A DNA stretch of 64,000 nucleotides from Erythrophleum ivorense (GCA_026724425.1 JAIUCV010000227.1:930001-994000), one strand, 5' to 3'; shown: positions 48,301 through 56,990, counted from the first letter of the stretch. Translations and numbers: made by a program. Notes: generated by a model from the sequence alone, not told the origin.

Positions 48301-51300
48301 CAGGAATGGGAAAGAAGACGGTATTGGATCAGAGTAAGTGCTTTGATACCATGAAGAATGGACTGAAAAAGATATTATATTGATCTGAATTCCTTACAGT
48401 AGAGGTGTACAAAATATAAATACAAAACTAAGTCAGAAATGGGAGTTAATGCTCCCTAATTTCCTGTCCTAACTAGAAAGGAAATAATTTGAAGAGAAAT
48501 AAATCCTATGTAATCTGTACAATCAATGCTAATGAGGACTAATAAACTCTAGTTGACTATTTATATAAAAGGAAATATTCTCCTAATGAATTTGGGATTC
48601 ATTAGGCTGAAAATTAGGAATTCTATAGATGTAAGTTCTCGGGAACGAATGATAAATAATTTACATCAAAACAGATAATTACATTCTGTATACTTTTACC
48701 TGAGATGATTGAGGTCTTCATTTTAGATTTTGTTTTTATATAGAGAGGATATTATGTAAGTCAAATTTTCATAATAATACAACTAGTGATAATTTTCTGT
48801 AATTTTTCTTGGTTTGATAATGTTTATACTTACGGTAAAATAATTTCAGGATTGATATGTTGCTTCTGCTCCATCTGTTGTCATCATTTTTCCCTAATAG
48901 GTTCCTTGTATGCAAAACTTGTTGAAATATATATATATATATATATATATTTTGGAGGGGGGGGGGGGGGGGGGGAAGAGAAAATTGCTGCTATCAGTGA
49001 GCAGAGAGAGGGAGAGAAGGTAGACTAGAGTACCAGAGCAAAGCAAAACTGTCAGGATCAAGATGTTCAACCTTGACTCTAAACCTCTAATTTTTTTACG
49101 AGTAAATACAGGGAAATATAAAGCAAATCCAAGAATCCTCCCATAAATCACCCAGTCTCCTTTAATTCTGATTTATTTCCTAAAAGACCTCACTCATTCA
49201 TGCCTTTATTGTGAATACTCCTTGTTTAATTAACTCTACTCTGTTTCTTTTTCTTGATTTTTAATTTTCTAATCAACTGAAACTTGGTGTTATTTATTGG
49301 CAAAACATGACTTGGTGATTGGTCCCTCTTTTCACTTGTTTGGCAGCACAGATAAATACTAAACTCTGTGATAAGTTTTCTGTTAGTCATTACCCTATGC
49401 TTTTTTGGGGTCCTCCTTCTAAATTTGTTGGTGGCGGTTGGGAACCTAAACAAGACAAAGGTGATATATGGGTGATTGATGATGGGCGCACAGCTGATAG
49501 GTTGCTTAATTGGATCAACAAGCAAATGAGCAGGTATGAGGTATACATGCATTGTTGCTAATGTACATCTATGACATCGTAGGTAAACAAGTTTACTGAA
49601 TCCAGATGCTGTATTTGAAGTTAAAATATTAACAATATGGACTGTAATACATGTATCATGTCCCTTGAATATCTGGTCGAAAGATTTGAAAGGAAAAGTA
49701 TTCATCATATTAACACTGAAAGATCTGTTAAAAGGGAAGTTTTCTTGTTCTGTATCATTATTTGCGTGAATTTTCTCATTGGTTTCTACTCTGGTGTGTA
49801 CGAGGCAGCAGAAAAAAACTGTAAAAGCAGAAATAATGACCTTACATAGTGCACTGTAGCTGAACATGCTAGGCAGTTTAGTCTGCCAGTTACTAGTTGC
49901 TATCATGTTCTTAATTGAAGAATAGAGATGCCTGACAATTCCTTACCTTCATAATTTTCTGCTCTCCTCTTTTAGTGGTATTGAAGAAATCCATTATGCT
50001 TTTTAATTTAATGATTTATGTAAGGTTAAACAGAAGGAAGAAGGCAGTATGATTAATTACAATTTTTATAAAAGGAGAGGTTTTACTGGAGAAAAGACAA
50101 AAGCACACTGCTACAAAATTTTCTTTTCCGTTTTTTTACCAAAACCATTAAAATATATGAGAAACTGCTCCAAAGTACAAGGACACACCCAGTGTTCACT
50201 AAGATTTTCAAAGAAATTACTAGTTTACTGCACTGGAAAGTAGCAGCCTACCATATAAAAATAATGGGACAGCCTTCCAAAATTTGACCTTAAAAGGAGA
50301 TTTCCAAATGTGCTTATCAAGAAGGAAACTGCCTGGATAGGAGAATAAGTAGGAAATTGAATATGTGACTTTCTATTAAACATATCAGAAGAGTGAAGAG
50401 ACCAAATATTCTATTTTAGATTGGAGGAAATATGAGTAGATTTGAGTAAAAGTGCCTTTAAGAAAGGAATAAATATCCTCTCAAACTTCGATGAGAACCA
50501 TCTTTCAGCCTAAGTGAAAATAGTGGCCTAAAATAAATATATCCCTAAGAAACAAACTTCTGGGAACTTGCATGAGTAGTGATCAACTGATCATCAAGTT
50601 GGTACCCATTTTGATCTAAACCTTGCTCTGAATTACCTAGTGCCATGATAAAGTAGTTTCTAAGTAGGTTATCAAATTGTTTGATTCATATCAACGTCTC
50701 AATTTTGTTGGTTCATATTACAGCTTGAATGGGTGCTGAAATCACAGAATCATGCAATTCTGCAATTTCATCTGTGTTAGATTTAGCTGATGCATTTTTG
50801 AAGCAGGTCTTCACATTGACACAACCCAGCTTGTTTAGGCTTTTCGAGTTCCCCCCCCCCCCCCCCCCCCCACACAAAAAAAAAAAAAGGAAGATAATAA
50901 CTAAAACAGTGAGTTTAGGCAATAAGAGTGGAATGCCAAACTTATTCATACCTAGCTACTTGTTTAGGCTTTTTACTTTTTTAGGGTAAATTGCAATTTA
51001 CCCCCTTGTGGTTTGGCTGAAAATTAATTTTCCCTTTGTGGTTTAAAGTGTCATTCAATACCCCTATAGTTTGTTCAATTATCACTCAACCATACTGTGG
51101 TATTTTACTTCCAAATGTGAACAAAATAATCATATGAATGGTAAATTGATAAATTATTCTATTGTTAAATGTTTGTTTTACTTGATACTGAACATTTTCA
51201 CAATGTTCTGAGGCTATTGTTGAGATCAAGTGAACAATTTCAATGTCAAAATGTCAAATTAATTGCATTGATATTCATAAAATACTATGAAATTATTAAT

Positions 51301-53649
51301 ATGTATTTTCAACAATGAAATTTTCATCATTTTAACATACATGTGATTATTTTCATTAAAATTAAGAATGAAAATATCATGTGGTGGCTAAGTGGTAATG
51401 GGAGTTGAATTAGTCATTTTAAATTACAGGATGGCAAACTGATTTTGGGCCAAACCATAGGGAGTAAACTATAATTTATCTTCTTTGTGAATTTAGGCAA
51501 TACTGGTGGAATGTCAAACTAATTATCCCATTGACTTCTAATTCCATTGAAAAATTGTTGTGTCCTGCCTCTAGTGCTCTCCTTTCTGGACTCAACTTTC
51601 TCAACCAGCAATTGCTTTTTGGAACCTCCAGCTAGTTTGCATAATTAGTACTAATTTTATTTTTTATCTTTTAGTTTGCTACTTTATTGTTGTTACTATG
51701 CCTCCAAAAAAGAAAATCAAAGAGGATATTGTTTGGGATCATTGTAGAGTGTAGACCTTATCATTTATGGAGTTAATTATGACTTATTTAAGACTTATTA
51801 AGTACTTGTGTTAATTATTTTATATACATATCGTGATTTGGAAATATGCCTTCCAATTAATGATTAGTATTATGATTTGGCAACTATGGGTTCCAAAAGG
51901 AAAGTGCTTCTTTCTTAATATAATTTTGCTTCTTTCTTGATATAACTTCTTTTATCTAAAGGAAAAAAAAATGTCATGGCCTTAGCTACCAAAGCAATGT
52001 TTTTGGATGCCATATTCCCAAGGCCCAAACCTCTTTCCTTCTTAGGCTTGGAACAAAACTCATAGATAACAAGAAGGGTACATAAAAATCTGAGTTTTCA
52101 CCGTCCTATTGTTGATTGTCTATTAAACAGTTGTGACTCATGTTAATGTCTATTGGTTTAAAATGAAAAAGAAAACAATGTTTGCAATTTCTGATTGTTA
52201 AGCAAAATCCAAGCTTCTACTGTGCTACTGACTAATGAGGGGGCCTTGTTAGTTGCCCTAAGGCAATATGTGGGTGCCCAAGTACAGCAGGAGGCAGACA
52301 TTTGGATTTGTTGTGGACTTGTGGCTTTAAATTTTGGCAAAATGGCTTTCATGTGTTTGTTCCATTATTATTTTGAGTTGTTAAATCCATGTCAATCTCT
52401 AAGGCAATATCATGTACCAAATGTGGCAGGATGGCACCATAATGGTGTGACAATGCTTTCAAAATATTCAATGTTGATTACCATGCATACCAGTGACTTA
52501 AAAAAAAAAAAAGTTTAAGTTTTGTCATTTCCTATTAGCCTTTTAGTGTGATGAGAAGCCTATTTGACTAGAAAGAGTCACCACAAATGAGTCGTGTTGG
52601 CTTTGCATCTGAACATATTGGAAAAGACTATCTAGTTGGTATCAATTGACGGTTATATAGTAGTAGCATTTTTAGCAAAAAGTAGCATTTAGCAAAATTT
52701 AGGGCCTCTTAAGTCATTTAATAATGAGCCAGTGGGGCCTCAAATTTTTTTTAATAGGGTATGCAATGTCAAGGAAACTAAGATAATAAATTACTGTCAT
52801 AAAGAATTCAATTCCTGCAAACCAAGGAGTATACAATAATTAAACTACATAAGTTCAAGAGTCTAGAAGTATGTGGGAACATTTCATGGTGCGTCTGATG
52901 GTACATAAATTTGTTGCAATATGTTTTTCCAAAAAATGATGTAAAATCAGTTTGAACTAATTTTCTTGTCTATAACTTCTAATCTTCTTAATGTTGCAGT
53001 TCATTTGGCCTGGATGATCAGAAATTTGAAAATGAGCATCTTTCATCCAATGTGTCAGACCCTGAACAGGTCCTTTGACAAATTGGCCATAAATTTGATT
53101 GAATTTACTCTAATTTTAATTTTCTTTTTATGATTTTAAATATTGACATATATGCTATGCATGATGCAAGATTGCGAGGGCTGTCTATGATGTTGAAGAG
53201 GCAACTGCTACAGCTTTTGACATCATCTTAGAGCACAAGGTTGTTTGTTTTTTTTTTTTCCCATAAATTTCTCCCTAATTGATCCTTTGTTATGTTCTTG
53301 TACAAGGATGATAGAAAACATACTTTCTGTTATGCAGATGATAAAGCCCAAAACTCGTGCTTCACTTATAAAATTTCTTCAGCTTTTGGTGGCACATCAT
53401 CCTTCTAGGAGGTATGACAAACCTCCTTTTATCCTTTCTTATCTGCCTGTCCAGTTTTAGTGTGACAATTTTTTTCTATTCTGGATCATTTATTTCAGAT
53501 GCCGGAAGGGTGCTGCTGAATTACTTGTGAGCTTTGATGACTTGTACCCAACAGATTTGTGGTCAGCTAATAAACTGGAAGATGATAGTGGAAATGTTGT
53601 GGCGAGGAACTTTCAGATTTGTGGAAAAGATGTGCCCCGTGGATACTGG
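36086..53649 (+). CDS. QSOX: Quiescin sulfhydryl oxidase, 5' eight exons (partial)
   Basis: Joined exons 36086-36315, 38065-38089, 38183-38275, 49352-49533, 53000-53069, 53171-53239, 53338-53411 and 53499-53649 give 298 codons with no stop and consistent phases; each intron starts GT and ends AG. Residues 1-25 look like a signal peptide. The thioredoxin domain has VEFFAHW, then CPAC at 78-81, and YPMLFWGPP with the cis-proline at 131. Plant QSOX enzymes are about 500-530 residues and oxidise cysteine pairs in secreted proteins with O2, passing electrons from the CxxC to a C-terminal FAD-binding ERV domain. That C-terminal half is not found downstream before 64000, so it lies beyond a large intron or is lost. 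Intron 3 (11.1 kb) holds nested transposons, intron 4 is 3.5 kb. The exons seem undamaged. Confidence 0.9.
36960..37110 (+). repeat. Short LTR fragment with primer-site remnant in QSOX intron 1
   Basis: Contains an inverted pair (atgggatgtctaagtcccat) and a gtggtatttaaggagg TATA-like block, and ends in tagtatcagagc at 37099-37110, one change from the initiator tRNA-Met primer site. The size fits a terminal-repeat-in-miniature element or a copia LTR end. No coding sequence follows. Confidence 0.5.
37794..37814 (+). repeat. C10A11 homopolymer pair in QSOX intron 1
   Basis: Ten C residues are followed by eleven A residues, resembling the longer C21 tract in intron 4. Confidence 0.8.
38065..38089 (+). 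CDS. QSOX: QSOX exon 2: 25-bp microexon with the CPAC active site
   Basis: Twenty-five bases between gcag (38061-38064) and GTATTA (38090) finish Trp-77 and encode CPACRNYK. The redox-active cysteines of the thioredoxin domain are all in this microexon. Phases fit exons 1 and 3 exactly. Confidence 0.9.
38183..38275 (+). CDS. QSOX: QSOX exon 3
   Basis: Thirty-one codons beginning PHYEKVARLFNGPDAVHPG and ending MTRVDCALK, between a tgtag acceptor and a GTATG donor. The sequence is strongly like plant QSOX proteins. The next exon is 11 kb away across the nested copia elements. Confidence 0.9.
38691..38966 (-). repeat. Outer copia 3' LTR
   Basis: 276 bp, TGTGGAATTCC...CATTCTTCA on the minus strand, aligned throughout with 48352-48627. 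Its terminal TG is intact. Confidence 0.92.
38974..40818 (-). pseudogene. Outer copia reverse transcriptase and RNase H
   Basis: Minus strand, in broken frames. Bases 40818-40381 hold the connector and the domain entry (HPKWRDAMNEELHALQKNDT). Bases 40368-40156 hold GCNWVFNMKYKADGSIDRYK and GIDFQETFVPMAKL. Bases 40004-39780 hold the palm, with VCVDD in place of YVDD. Bases 39780-39427 hold the GCKIVDTQMDP and RPDISFTISVASQFM thumb region. Bases 39378-38974 hold RNase H, with EAKFWAMTHGICEGIWL and HPDRTMHIKIDHHFIKEKI. Four or more breaks. Confidence 0.85.
40939..41346 (-). pseudogene. Outer copia integrase, C-terminal part
   Basis: Bases 41262-40939 hold PILTATFLTNRLSSRTLKF and VLGSSAFVHIPSQRSKLDPK, then FLGYSPHQKGYKCYNPSTK, the GKGY-type C-terminal region of copia integrases. 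The inner copia element enters at 41347-41351; the N-terminal part continues at 46417. Confidence 0.85.
41352..41600 (+). repeat. Inner copia 5' LTR
   Basis: 249 bp, TATTGGAGATTC...GCCGATTTCA, followed directly by the primer site. It holds ttaataaaatccctaatatc and a tgttgcctctag block shared with the 3' LTR. Confidence 0.9.
41640..42600 (+). pseudogene. Inner copia gag with zinc knuckle remnant
   Basis: The likely original ATG is at 41640, but a TAG at 41706-41708 stops it after 22 codons. The frame reopens with GHKLDGDNYLQWSQSFLMF and KLVENERVYKFLLRLNSEFE and closes at 42279. Near 42405 the knuckle WCDHxSKMGHTGDNC has a TGA where the second cysteine should be. Gag would form the particle. 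Confidence 0.85.
42615..43695 (+). pseudogene. Inner copia protease, GAG-pre-integrase and integrase core
   Basis: WVIDSGVTDHMISD near 42705 is the protease site (DSGA altered to DSGV). Then PKLTCSLMPVNKLT, LLHYHSDHPSLKYLKLMCPH with the histidine pair, and CDVCPLAKHTRNSYP with the cysteine pair. The integrase opens with HSDV (43280), then FIDDHTRL past a TAG at 43321-43323, and RSDNAKEFF near 43460. Later stops and a shift near 43535 break the frame. Confidence 0.85.
43628..44152 (+). pseudogene. Inner copia integrase C-terminal part
   Basis: Includes ILIATYLLNQTPTKTLKF, FGCTAFVHNYDGGKLDPKA and FLGYSPIQKGYRCYHLP, the same C-terminal region as the outer element (40939-41262). A G-run near 43652-43664 (tttgggggaggggggagc) has probably shifted the frame. 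Confidence 0.8.
44490..45398 (+). pseudogene. Inner copia reverse transcriptase
   Basis: An open frame of 302 codons, the longest element frame in the window. It shows WEVTELPKVGKSTVGCKWVF, RYKPRLVLKRFTQTHGINFQ, LYQMDVKNSFLNG with motif A, KLHKSLYGLKWSPRAWF, the catalytic VLIVYVDDTVITG, DLGKLRYFLGMEIG and RPDISFPISVVSP. YVDD is intact. A frameshift near 45385 separates it from RNase H. Confidence 0.9.
45385..45882 (+). pseudogene. Inner copia RNase H
   Basis: Starts in the thumb region EEHLEAVYQILRYLKYTPRK, then YTDTDWAGSIIDSRFTTGYC (RNase H Asp), VVARSSVKAEFRTLALGICE (catalytic Glu region) and HYDRTKHVEIDRQYIKEKIA. It ends just before the purine tract and 3' LTR. Nearly complete. Confidence 0.88.
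45890..46411 (+). repeat. Inner copia 3' LTR carrying a MITE
   Basis: 522 bp, aligned with the 5' LTR (41352-41600) on both sides of a 293-bp insertion. It starts TATTGG and ends CTGATTTCA. Confidence 0.9.
45949..46241 (+). mobile_element. Stowaway-like MITE
   Basis: Begins CTCCCTTCGGTC and ends GTACCGGAGAGAG, terminal inverted repeats of the Stowaway type (CTCCCTCCGT-like), flanked by TA on both sides (45947-45948 and 46242-46243). It has no ORF. It is absent from the 5' LTR at the matching place (near 41440), so it came after the copia insertion. Movement would need a Tc1/mariner-type transposase in trans. Confidence 0.88.
46417..46665 (-). pseudogene. Outer copia integrase, central catalytic part
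   Basis: The minus strand holds WFVSFIDDHTCTSCLFLMKEKSE-like residues (FIDDHT has a catalytic Asp), then RANNGQDFF, which carries the second catalytic region in altered form. The inner element cuts the domain just downstream. Confidence 0.8.
46753..47256 (-). pseudogene. Outer copia protease and GAG-pre-integrase region
   Basis: Starts with WIIDYGAFDHMTGD, where the usual DSGA active site is DYGA. Then come PNLSCNLLSLSKLTQ and CLLQDKDSERMIGN, and MLWCQHLGHLN, the altered HxxxH zinc-binding motif that precedes integrase. The frame is open for 167 codons. Confidence 0.85.
48006..48290 (-). pseudogene. Outer copia gag, N-terminal part
   Basis: Starts just after the primer site. The ATG at about 48266 gives MASETNQFTSKSSG, followed by GHKLNDQNYLQWAKSMMMF and GKGKDNYLTRAVTPLDKKDP, the copia gag type also found in the inner element. 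A stop ends it at 48006; broken gag and zinc-knuckle sequence continue to about 47260. Confidence 0.8.
48352..48627 (-). repeat. Outer copia 5' LTR
   Basis: 276 bp matching 38691-38966. On the minus strand it starts TATAGAATTCC, so its terminal TG has become TA, unlike the other LTR. Confidence 0.92.
48927..48975 (+). repeat. (AT)n run followed by G19 tract in QSOX intron 3
   Basis: About 12 AT units, then tttgga and 19 consecutive G residues. The G tract could form a G-quadruplex on the coding strand of the intron. Long homopolymers are also prone to sequencing error, so the exact length is uncertain. Confidence 0.85.
49352..49533 (+). CDS. QSOX: QSOX exon 4: end of thioredoxin domain
   Basis: Encodes INTKLCDKFSVSHYPMLFWG with the cis-proline loop, then KFVGGGWEPKQ and IDDGRTADRLLNWINKQMS. 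The acceptor gcacag at 49346-49351 is preferred because phase 0 gives the family residues; cag at 49343-49345 is a second possible acceptor adding two codons. Donor GTATGAG at 49534. Confidence 0.85.
49534..50850 (+). other. QSOX intron 4, first part: nothing recognised
   Basis: Non-coding intron sequence. Short frames at 49637-49849 and 50049-50243 show no motif. No element ends recognised. Confidence 0.6.
50851..50892 (+). repeat. C21 tract with A-rich tail in QSOX intron 4
   Basis: Twenty-one C residues, then cacac-like bases and a 13-base A run. It is the C-strand counterpart of the G19 tract in intron 3. Confidence 0.85.
50911..50945. repeat. Direct repeat left of the TIR element
   Basis: gagtttaggcaataagagtg followed by gaatgccaaacttatt is repeated, with changes, at 51489-51525 on the other side of the TIR element. 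Confidence 0.65.
50984..51480. mobile_element. Non-autonomous element with 33-bp terminal inverted repeats
   Basis: The left end reads ggtaaattgcaatttacccc through ttgtggtttggc; the right end inverted reads gataaattatagtttactcc through ctatggtttggcc, about 80% alike. It is about 500 bp and non-coding. The TIR type is common in plants as small DNA elements, perhaps Mutator-related. No clean target duplication was found at the edges. Confidence 0.65.
51489..51525. repeat. Direct repeat right of the TIR element
   Basis: gaatttaggcaatactggtg then gaatgtcaaactaattatc matches 50911-50945 with a handful of changes. Confidence 0.65.
51526..52999 (+). other. QSOX intron 4, last part: mostly nothing recognised
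   Basis: Non-coding. At 51698 a short frame reads MPPKKKIKEDIVWDHCRV and then stops; it recalls the start of BED-finger transposase-like proteins but is too short to call. The 107-codon frame at 52195-52518 has no recognised motif. The intron ends in a tgttgcag acceptor at 52992-52999. Confidence 0.55.
53000..53069 (+). CDS. QSOX: QSOX exon 5
   Basis: One base completes the serine codon split from exon 4; 23 codons SFGLDDQKFENEH...DPEQ follow. Acceptor ttgcag, donor GTCCTT. Confidence 0.88.
53171..53239 (+). CDS. QSOX: QSOX exon 6
   Basis: Twenty-three codons IARAVYDVEEATATAFDII... ending in LEHK. The acceptor is tgcaag (weaker than the usual gcag) and the donor GTTGTT is followed by a T run. 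Confidence 0.85.
53338..53411 (+). CDS. QSOX: QSOX exon 7
   Basis: Starts MIKPKTRASLIKFLQLLVAH and ends HPSRR with a codon split after two bases. Acceptor atgcag, donor GTATGA. Confidence 0.88.
53499..53649 (+). CDS. QSOX: QSOX exon 8, last exon in the window
   Basis: Starts by finishing an arginine codon, then CRKGAAELLVSFDDLYP through to ICGKDVPRGYW, followed by GTAGGA. This is the helical linker just before the ERV domain. The CRK cysteine and Trp at the end are family features. The next exon would begin the FAD-binding half and is not seen. Confidence 0.88.
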
Positions 53650-53819
53650 GTAGGATGAATAATTTCCATTCTGTTCTGTTCTTTGTGTGAAAGTATTGGT
53701 TTTGTCAATTGTGTGGCCAATGCTGTAAGCTTGTATATTTTATTTGCATAAATTTTGTATGGCCTACTGTGTCAGATGCATCTTTAAAAGACCTAATTCA
53801 CCAGAATTGGAACTTATTA

Positions 53820-54102
53820 GCTAGTACTGGATGAGAGGAGAAAATTATTATTTATTATCTTAGTTTATCTTGTAATTATCATTTGGGATGTAGGGTTTGT
53901 AATCGGATAATTGGGATAATTTAGGCTTCTTATCGTATTAGTAATTTAGGATTATCATTATCGATGAAGGTGTTTGAACTTAGGGATATGTTATCCAATG
54001 TTAGCATCTTAATAAGATTTTGTACTTGAGTTTCATTAGATTCCTTGTTTAGGATTGCCTATAAATATACTTATTATCATTCTTAACAGTTTACACTTGA
54101 TT

Positions 54103-54103
<1 letters not shown>
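53820..54103 (+). repeat. LTR-like fragment beside LINE B in QSOX intron 8
   Basis: The order of a tttatcttgtaattatcatt block, gatgtagggtttgtaatcgg and a cctataaatatac TATA-like block near 54058 recalls a copia LTR. It is cut by the LINE B tail at 54104. No second LTR or duplication was found, so the call is weak. Confidence 0.3.
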
Positions 54104-54136
<33 letters not shown>

Positions 54137-54148
54137 AGCCTTTTCCCA

Positions 54149-54950
54149 CTAAGTAGGGTCGGTTACATGGATCAATCGACGCCATAAGCACCTATCGTAA
54201 ATCATATTTTTAGACAAACTATTTAAATTTAAATCTCTCTTAATAATTTCTCCTATAGTTTGTCTTGGTCTTCCTCTACCTCTAATTATTGGACTATTCT
54301 CCATCTCATCTACTCTCATAACTAGGGCTTCTATAGGTCTTCTCCCAACATGACCAAACCATCTAAGTCTTGATTTTACAATATTTTCCACAATAGGGGC
54401 GACTTCTACTTTCTCTCTAATATATTCATTTCTAATCCGATCTCATCTAGTGTGTCCACTCATCCAACGCAACATTCTCATCTCTGCAACATTGAACTTA
54501 TTCTCTTGTTGACTTTTTATTGCCTAACATTCAGTTCCATACAGCATTGCAGGTCTTATAACTGTACGATAGAATTTACCCTTAAGTTTGAGTGGTACTC
54601 TTGTATCACAAATAACACCTGAAGCATTCCTCCACTTCATCCACCCCGCTTAAATCCTATGTTTTACGTCTTCTTCTATTTCCCCATTATGTTGTATGAC
54701 GGATTCAAGATATTTAAATCGTGTGACTTATGATATAATATGTTCTCCAACTTTCACTTCTACGCTAGAAGTGATGTGTCTCTTACTAAACTTACACTCC
54801 ATATACTCGGTTTTATTTCTACTTAAACGAAATCCATGAGTTTCCAAAGCTAATCTCTACTTCTCTAACTTCTCATTCATTTCTACTCTCGATTCTCCAA
54901 CTAAGACAATATTGTCTGCAAATAGCATACATTGTGGTACCGGCTCTTGG
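54149..54950 (-). pseudogene. LINE B reverse transcriptase motif C to C-terminus
   Basis: Bases 54391-54149 encode VKSRLRWFGHVGRRPIEALV, then IRGRGRPRQTIGEIIKRDL and CLWRRLIHVTDPT. Near 54925-54911 the catalytic motif reads FADN instead of FADD, which should inactivate the polymerase. Stops near 54655 and 54860 break the linking frame. Confidence 0.82.
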
Positions 54951-55059
54951 ATATGTTCAGTAAGCACATCCAATACTAAAGTAAATAGATAAGGACTCAG
55001 AGTTGACCCTTGATGTAAACCAATAGTTATTGAAAAATCTTCTGTACGTCCACCTTTTG

Positions 55060-56025
55060 TTACACAGTAGTTGTAGCCTCACCATACATATCTTGTATTG
55101 CTCGAATATAAGCTATACGAACTCTTTTTTTCTCCAAAGCCTTCCATAAAACCTTTCTTGGTACTCTATCATATACTTTTTCCAAATCGATAAACACCAT
55201 GTGTAAATCTCTTCGATTCTCTCGATATTGCTCCATTAATCTTCGCAACAAATATATTGCTTCCATAGTTGACCTTCCCGGCATAAAACCAAATTGATTC
55301 TCCGTAACTTGGGTCTCTTTCTTTAATCGTTGCTCAATTACTCTTTCCCATAATTTCATTGTGTGGCTCATGAGCTTAATTCCTCTATAATTTGCACAAT
55401 CTTGAATGTCCCCCTTATTCTTATAAATAGGAATTAAAGAACTTCTCCTTCACTCATCTGGCATTCTCTTAGATCTCATAATTTCATTAAATAACTTTGT
55501 GAGCCAACTTATACCTTTTCCTCTTAAACCCTTCCATACCTCAATAGGTATATTATTCGGTCCAACTGCTCTGCCACTCTCCATTCTCTTTAATGCTTCT
55601 TTTACCTCTGCCTCACAAATCCTACGATAAAAAGTATAATTTTGATCCTCCTCTCTAGTGTCTAATCTATCCGATTGCAATGCAATCTCATGGCCTTCAT
55701 TAAAAAGCCTGTGAAAATAATTCTTCCACCGTTCTCTGATATCTTGTTCCGTGACCAAGACTTTACCTTCTTTATCTTTAATACATTTTACTTGGTCAAC
55801 GTCTCTTGTCTTTCTTTCCCTACTTTTAGCTAACTTGTAAATATTTTTTTCCCCAACTTTAGTACTTAAAGATTGGTATAACCCATCGAATGCCCTCATT
55901 CTCGCTTCGCTCACTGCCTTCTTAGTCTCTTTCTTAGCCACTTTATATTTCTCCCAATTTTCATTACTCCTACACAATGACCACACTTTATAACACTCTC
56001 TTTTAACTTTAACTTTATCTTGCAC
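55060..56025 (-). pseudogene. LINE B linker and reverse transcriptase fingers/palm
   Basis: Bases 56025-55450 encode the basic linker (KVWSLCRSNENWEKYKVAK) and the domain entry with ALKRMESGRAVGPNNIPIEV and MRSKRMPDE. Bases 55371-55060 encode [20 protein letters not shown] and [20 protein letters not shown], with the motif A Asp intact. A break near 55450 shifts the frame. Confidence 0.88.
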
Positions 56026-56034
56026 ACTTGCATC

Positions 56035-56990
56035 TCACCACCAAGATTCTTTATTTCTAGGTCCAAAACCTTTTGATTCATCTAATATTTCCTTTGCCAC
56101 TTTCCTAATCTCTTTAGCCATTCCATTCCACATATCGTTAGCACTTCCTTGTATTTCCCAAGGTCCTTCTTCCACAATCCGTTTCTGCACATTCTTTTCT
56201 TTATCTCCCTTTAGTTGCCACCACTTAGTTCTTAACACCCTATTTTGGTCTTTGTTTTTTACTCCCCTCCTAACTCGTACATCCATAACCAGAATTTTAT
56301 GTTGAGTAGTTAAACTCTCTCCAAATATAACTTTGCAATCCATGCAAAGTTTTCTATCCGATTTTCTTATAAGAAAGAAATCGATTTGAGAACATACCCT
56401 TCCACTTTTGTACGTGATAAGATGTTCCTCACGCTTTCTAAAACAAGTGTTAGCTACTATAAGATCGAACGTCAATGAAAAGTCTAGAATAGTTTCACCC
56501 TCTGCAATTGCTTCCCCTATGCCATATCCTCTATAAACACCCTCGTAACCTGAAGATACACTTCCTACATGACCATTTAGATCCCCTCCTAAAAGAATCT
56601 TTTCTCCTAATGGTATTTCCTGAACTAAACATTCTAAATCCTCCCAAAACTTTACTTTGTGATGTTCTTCTAATCCTACTTGTGGTGCATAGGCACTAAT
56701 GACATTAAAAATTTCCTTTTCCACTACTAACTTTAATGCAATGATTCTATCTCCTAACCTTTTTACATCCACTATAGTATTTTTCCAAAACTTATCTACA
56801 ATTATACCTATTCCATTTCTAGATTTATCTCTCCCAGTATACCAAAGTTTAAAACCCGAAGTGTTTAAGTTTTTTCGCTTGTTCTCCTACCCATTTAGTT
56901 TCTCGTAAACACATAAAATTAATTTTCCTCCTAATCATGGTATTTACTATTTCCATTGACTTACCCGTAAGTGTGCCTATATTCCAAGTC
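56035..56990 (-). pseudogene. LINE B endonuclease domain
   Basis: An open frame of 245 codons at 56772-56035: NVISAYAPQVGLEEHHKVKF, LLGGDLNGHVGS (GDxN), ETILDFSLTFDLIVANTCF and SQIDFFLIRKSDRK. The upstream GTWNIGTLTGKS-type start of the domain is near 56990-56960, separated by a break. An apurinic-type endonuclease that nicks the target. Confidence 0.88.

Larger units (their letters stand above)
38691..48627 (-). mobile_element. Outer Ty1/copia retrotransposon in QSOX intron 3
   Basis: A complete minus-strand element with 276-bp LTRs (48352-48627 and 38691-38966) and gatgt duplications at 38686-38690 and 48628-48632. The primer site reads TGGTATCAAAGC on the minus strand (48351-48340), and a purine tract precedes the 3' LTR. 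Without the nested element it is 4872 bp. The gag, protease, integrase, reverse transcriptase and RNase H pieces are all present, but stops and frameshifts break them. Short LTRs and the gag type suggest the Ale/Retrofit branch; this is tentative. Confidence 0.92.

Noticed and set aside
49226..49906. 226-codon minus frame overlapping QSOX exon 4
   Set aside because: The opposite strand encodes a conserved, correctly spliced QSOX exon; the minus frame has no motif.
51698..51753. MPPKKKIKEDIVWDH-like start, perhaps a BED-type transposase remnant
   Set aside because: Only about 18 codons before a stop, and nothing related follows.
52195..52518. 107-codon frame in QSOX intron 4
   Set aside because: No recognisable domain and ends in an A-run; no matching splice phase to the gene.
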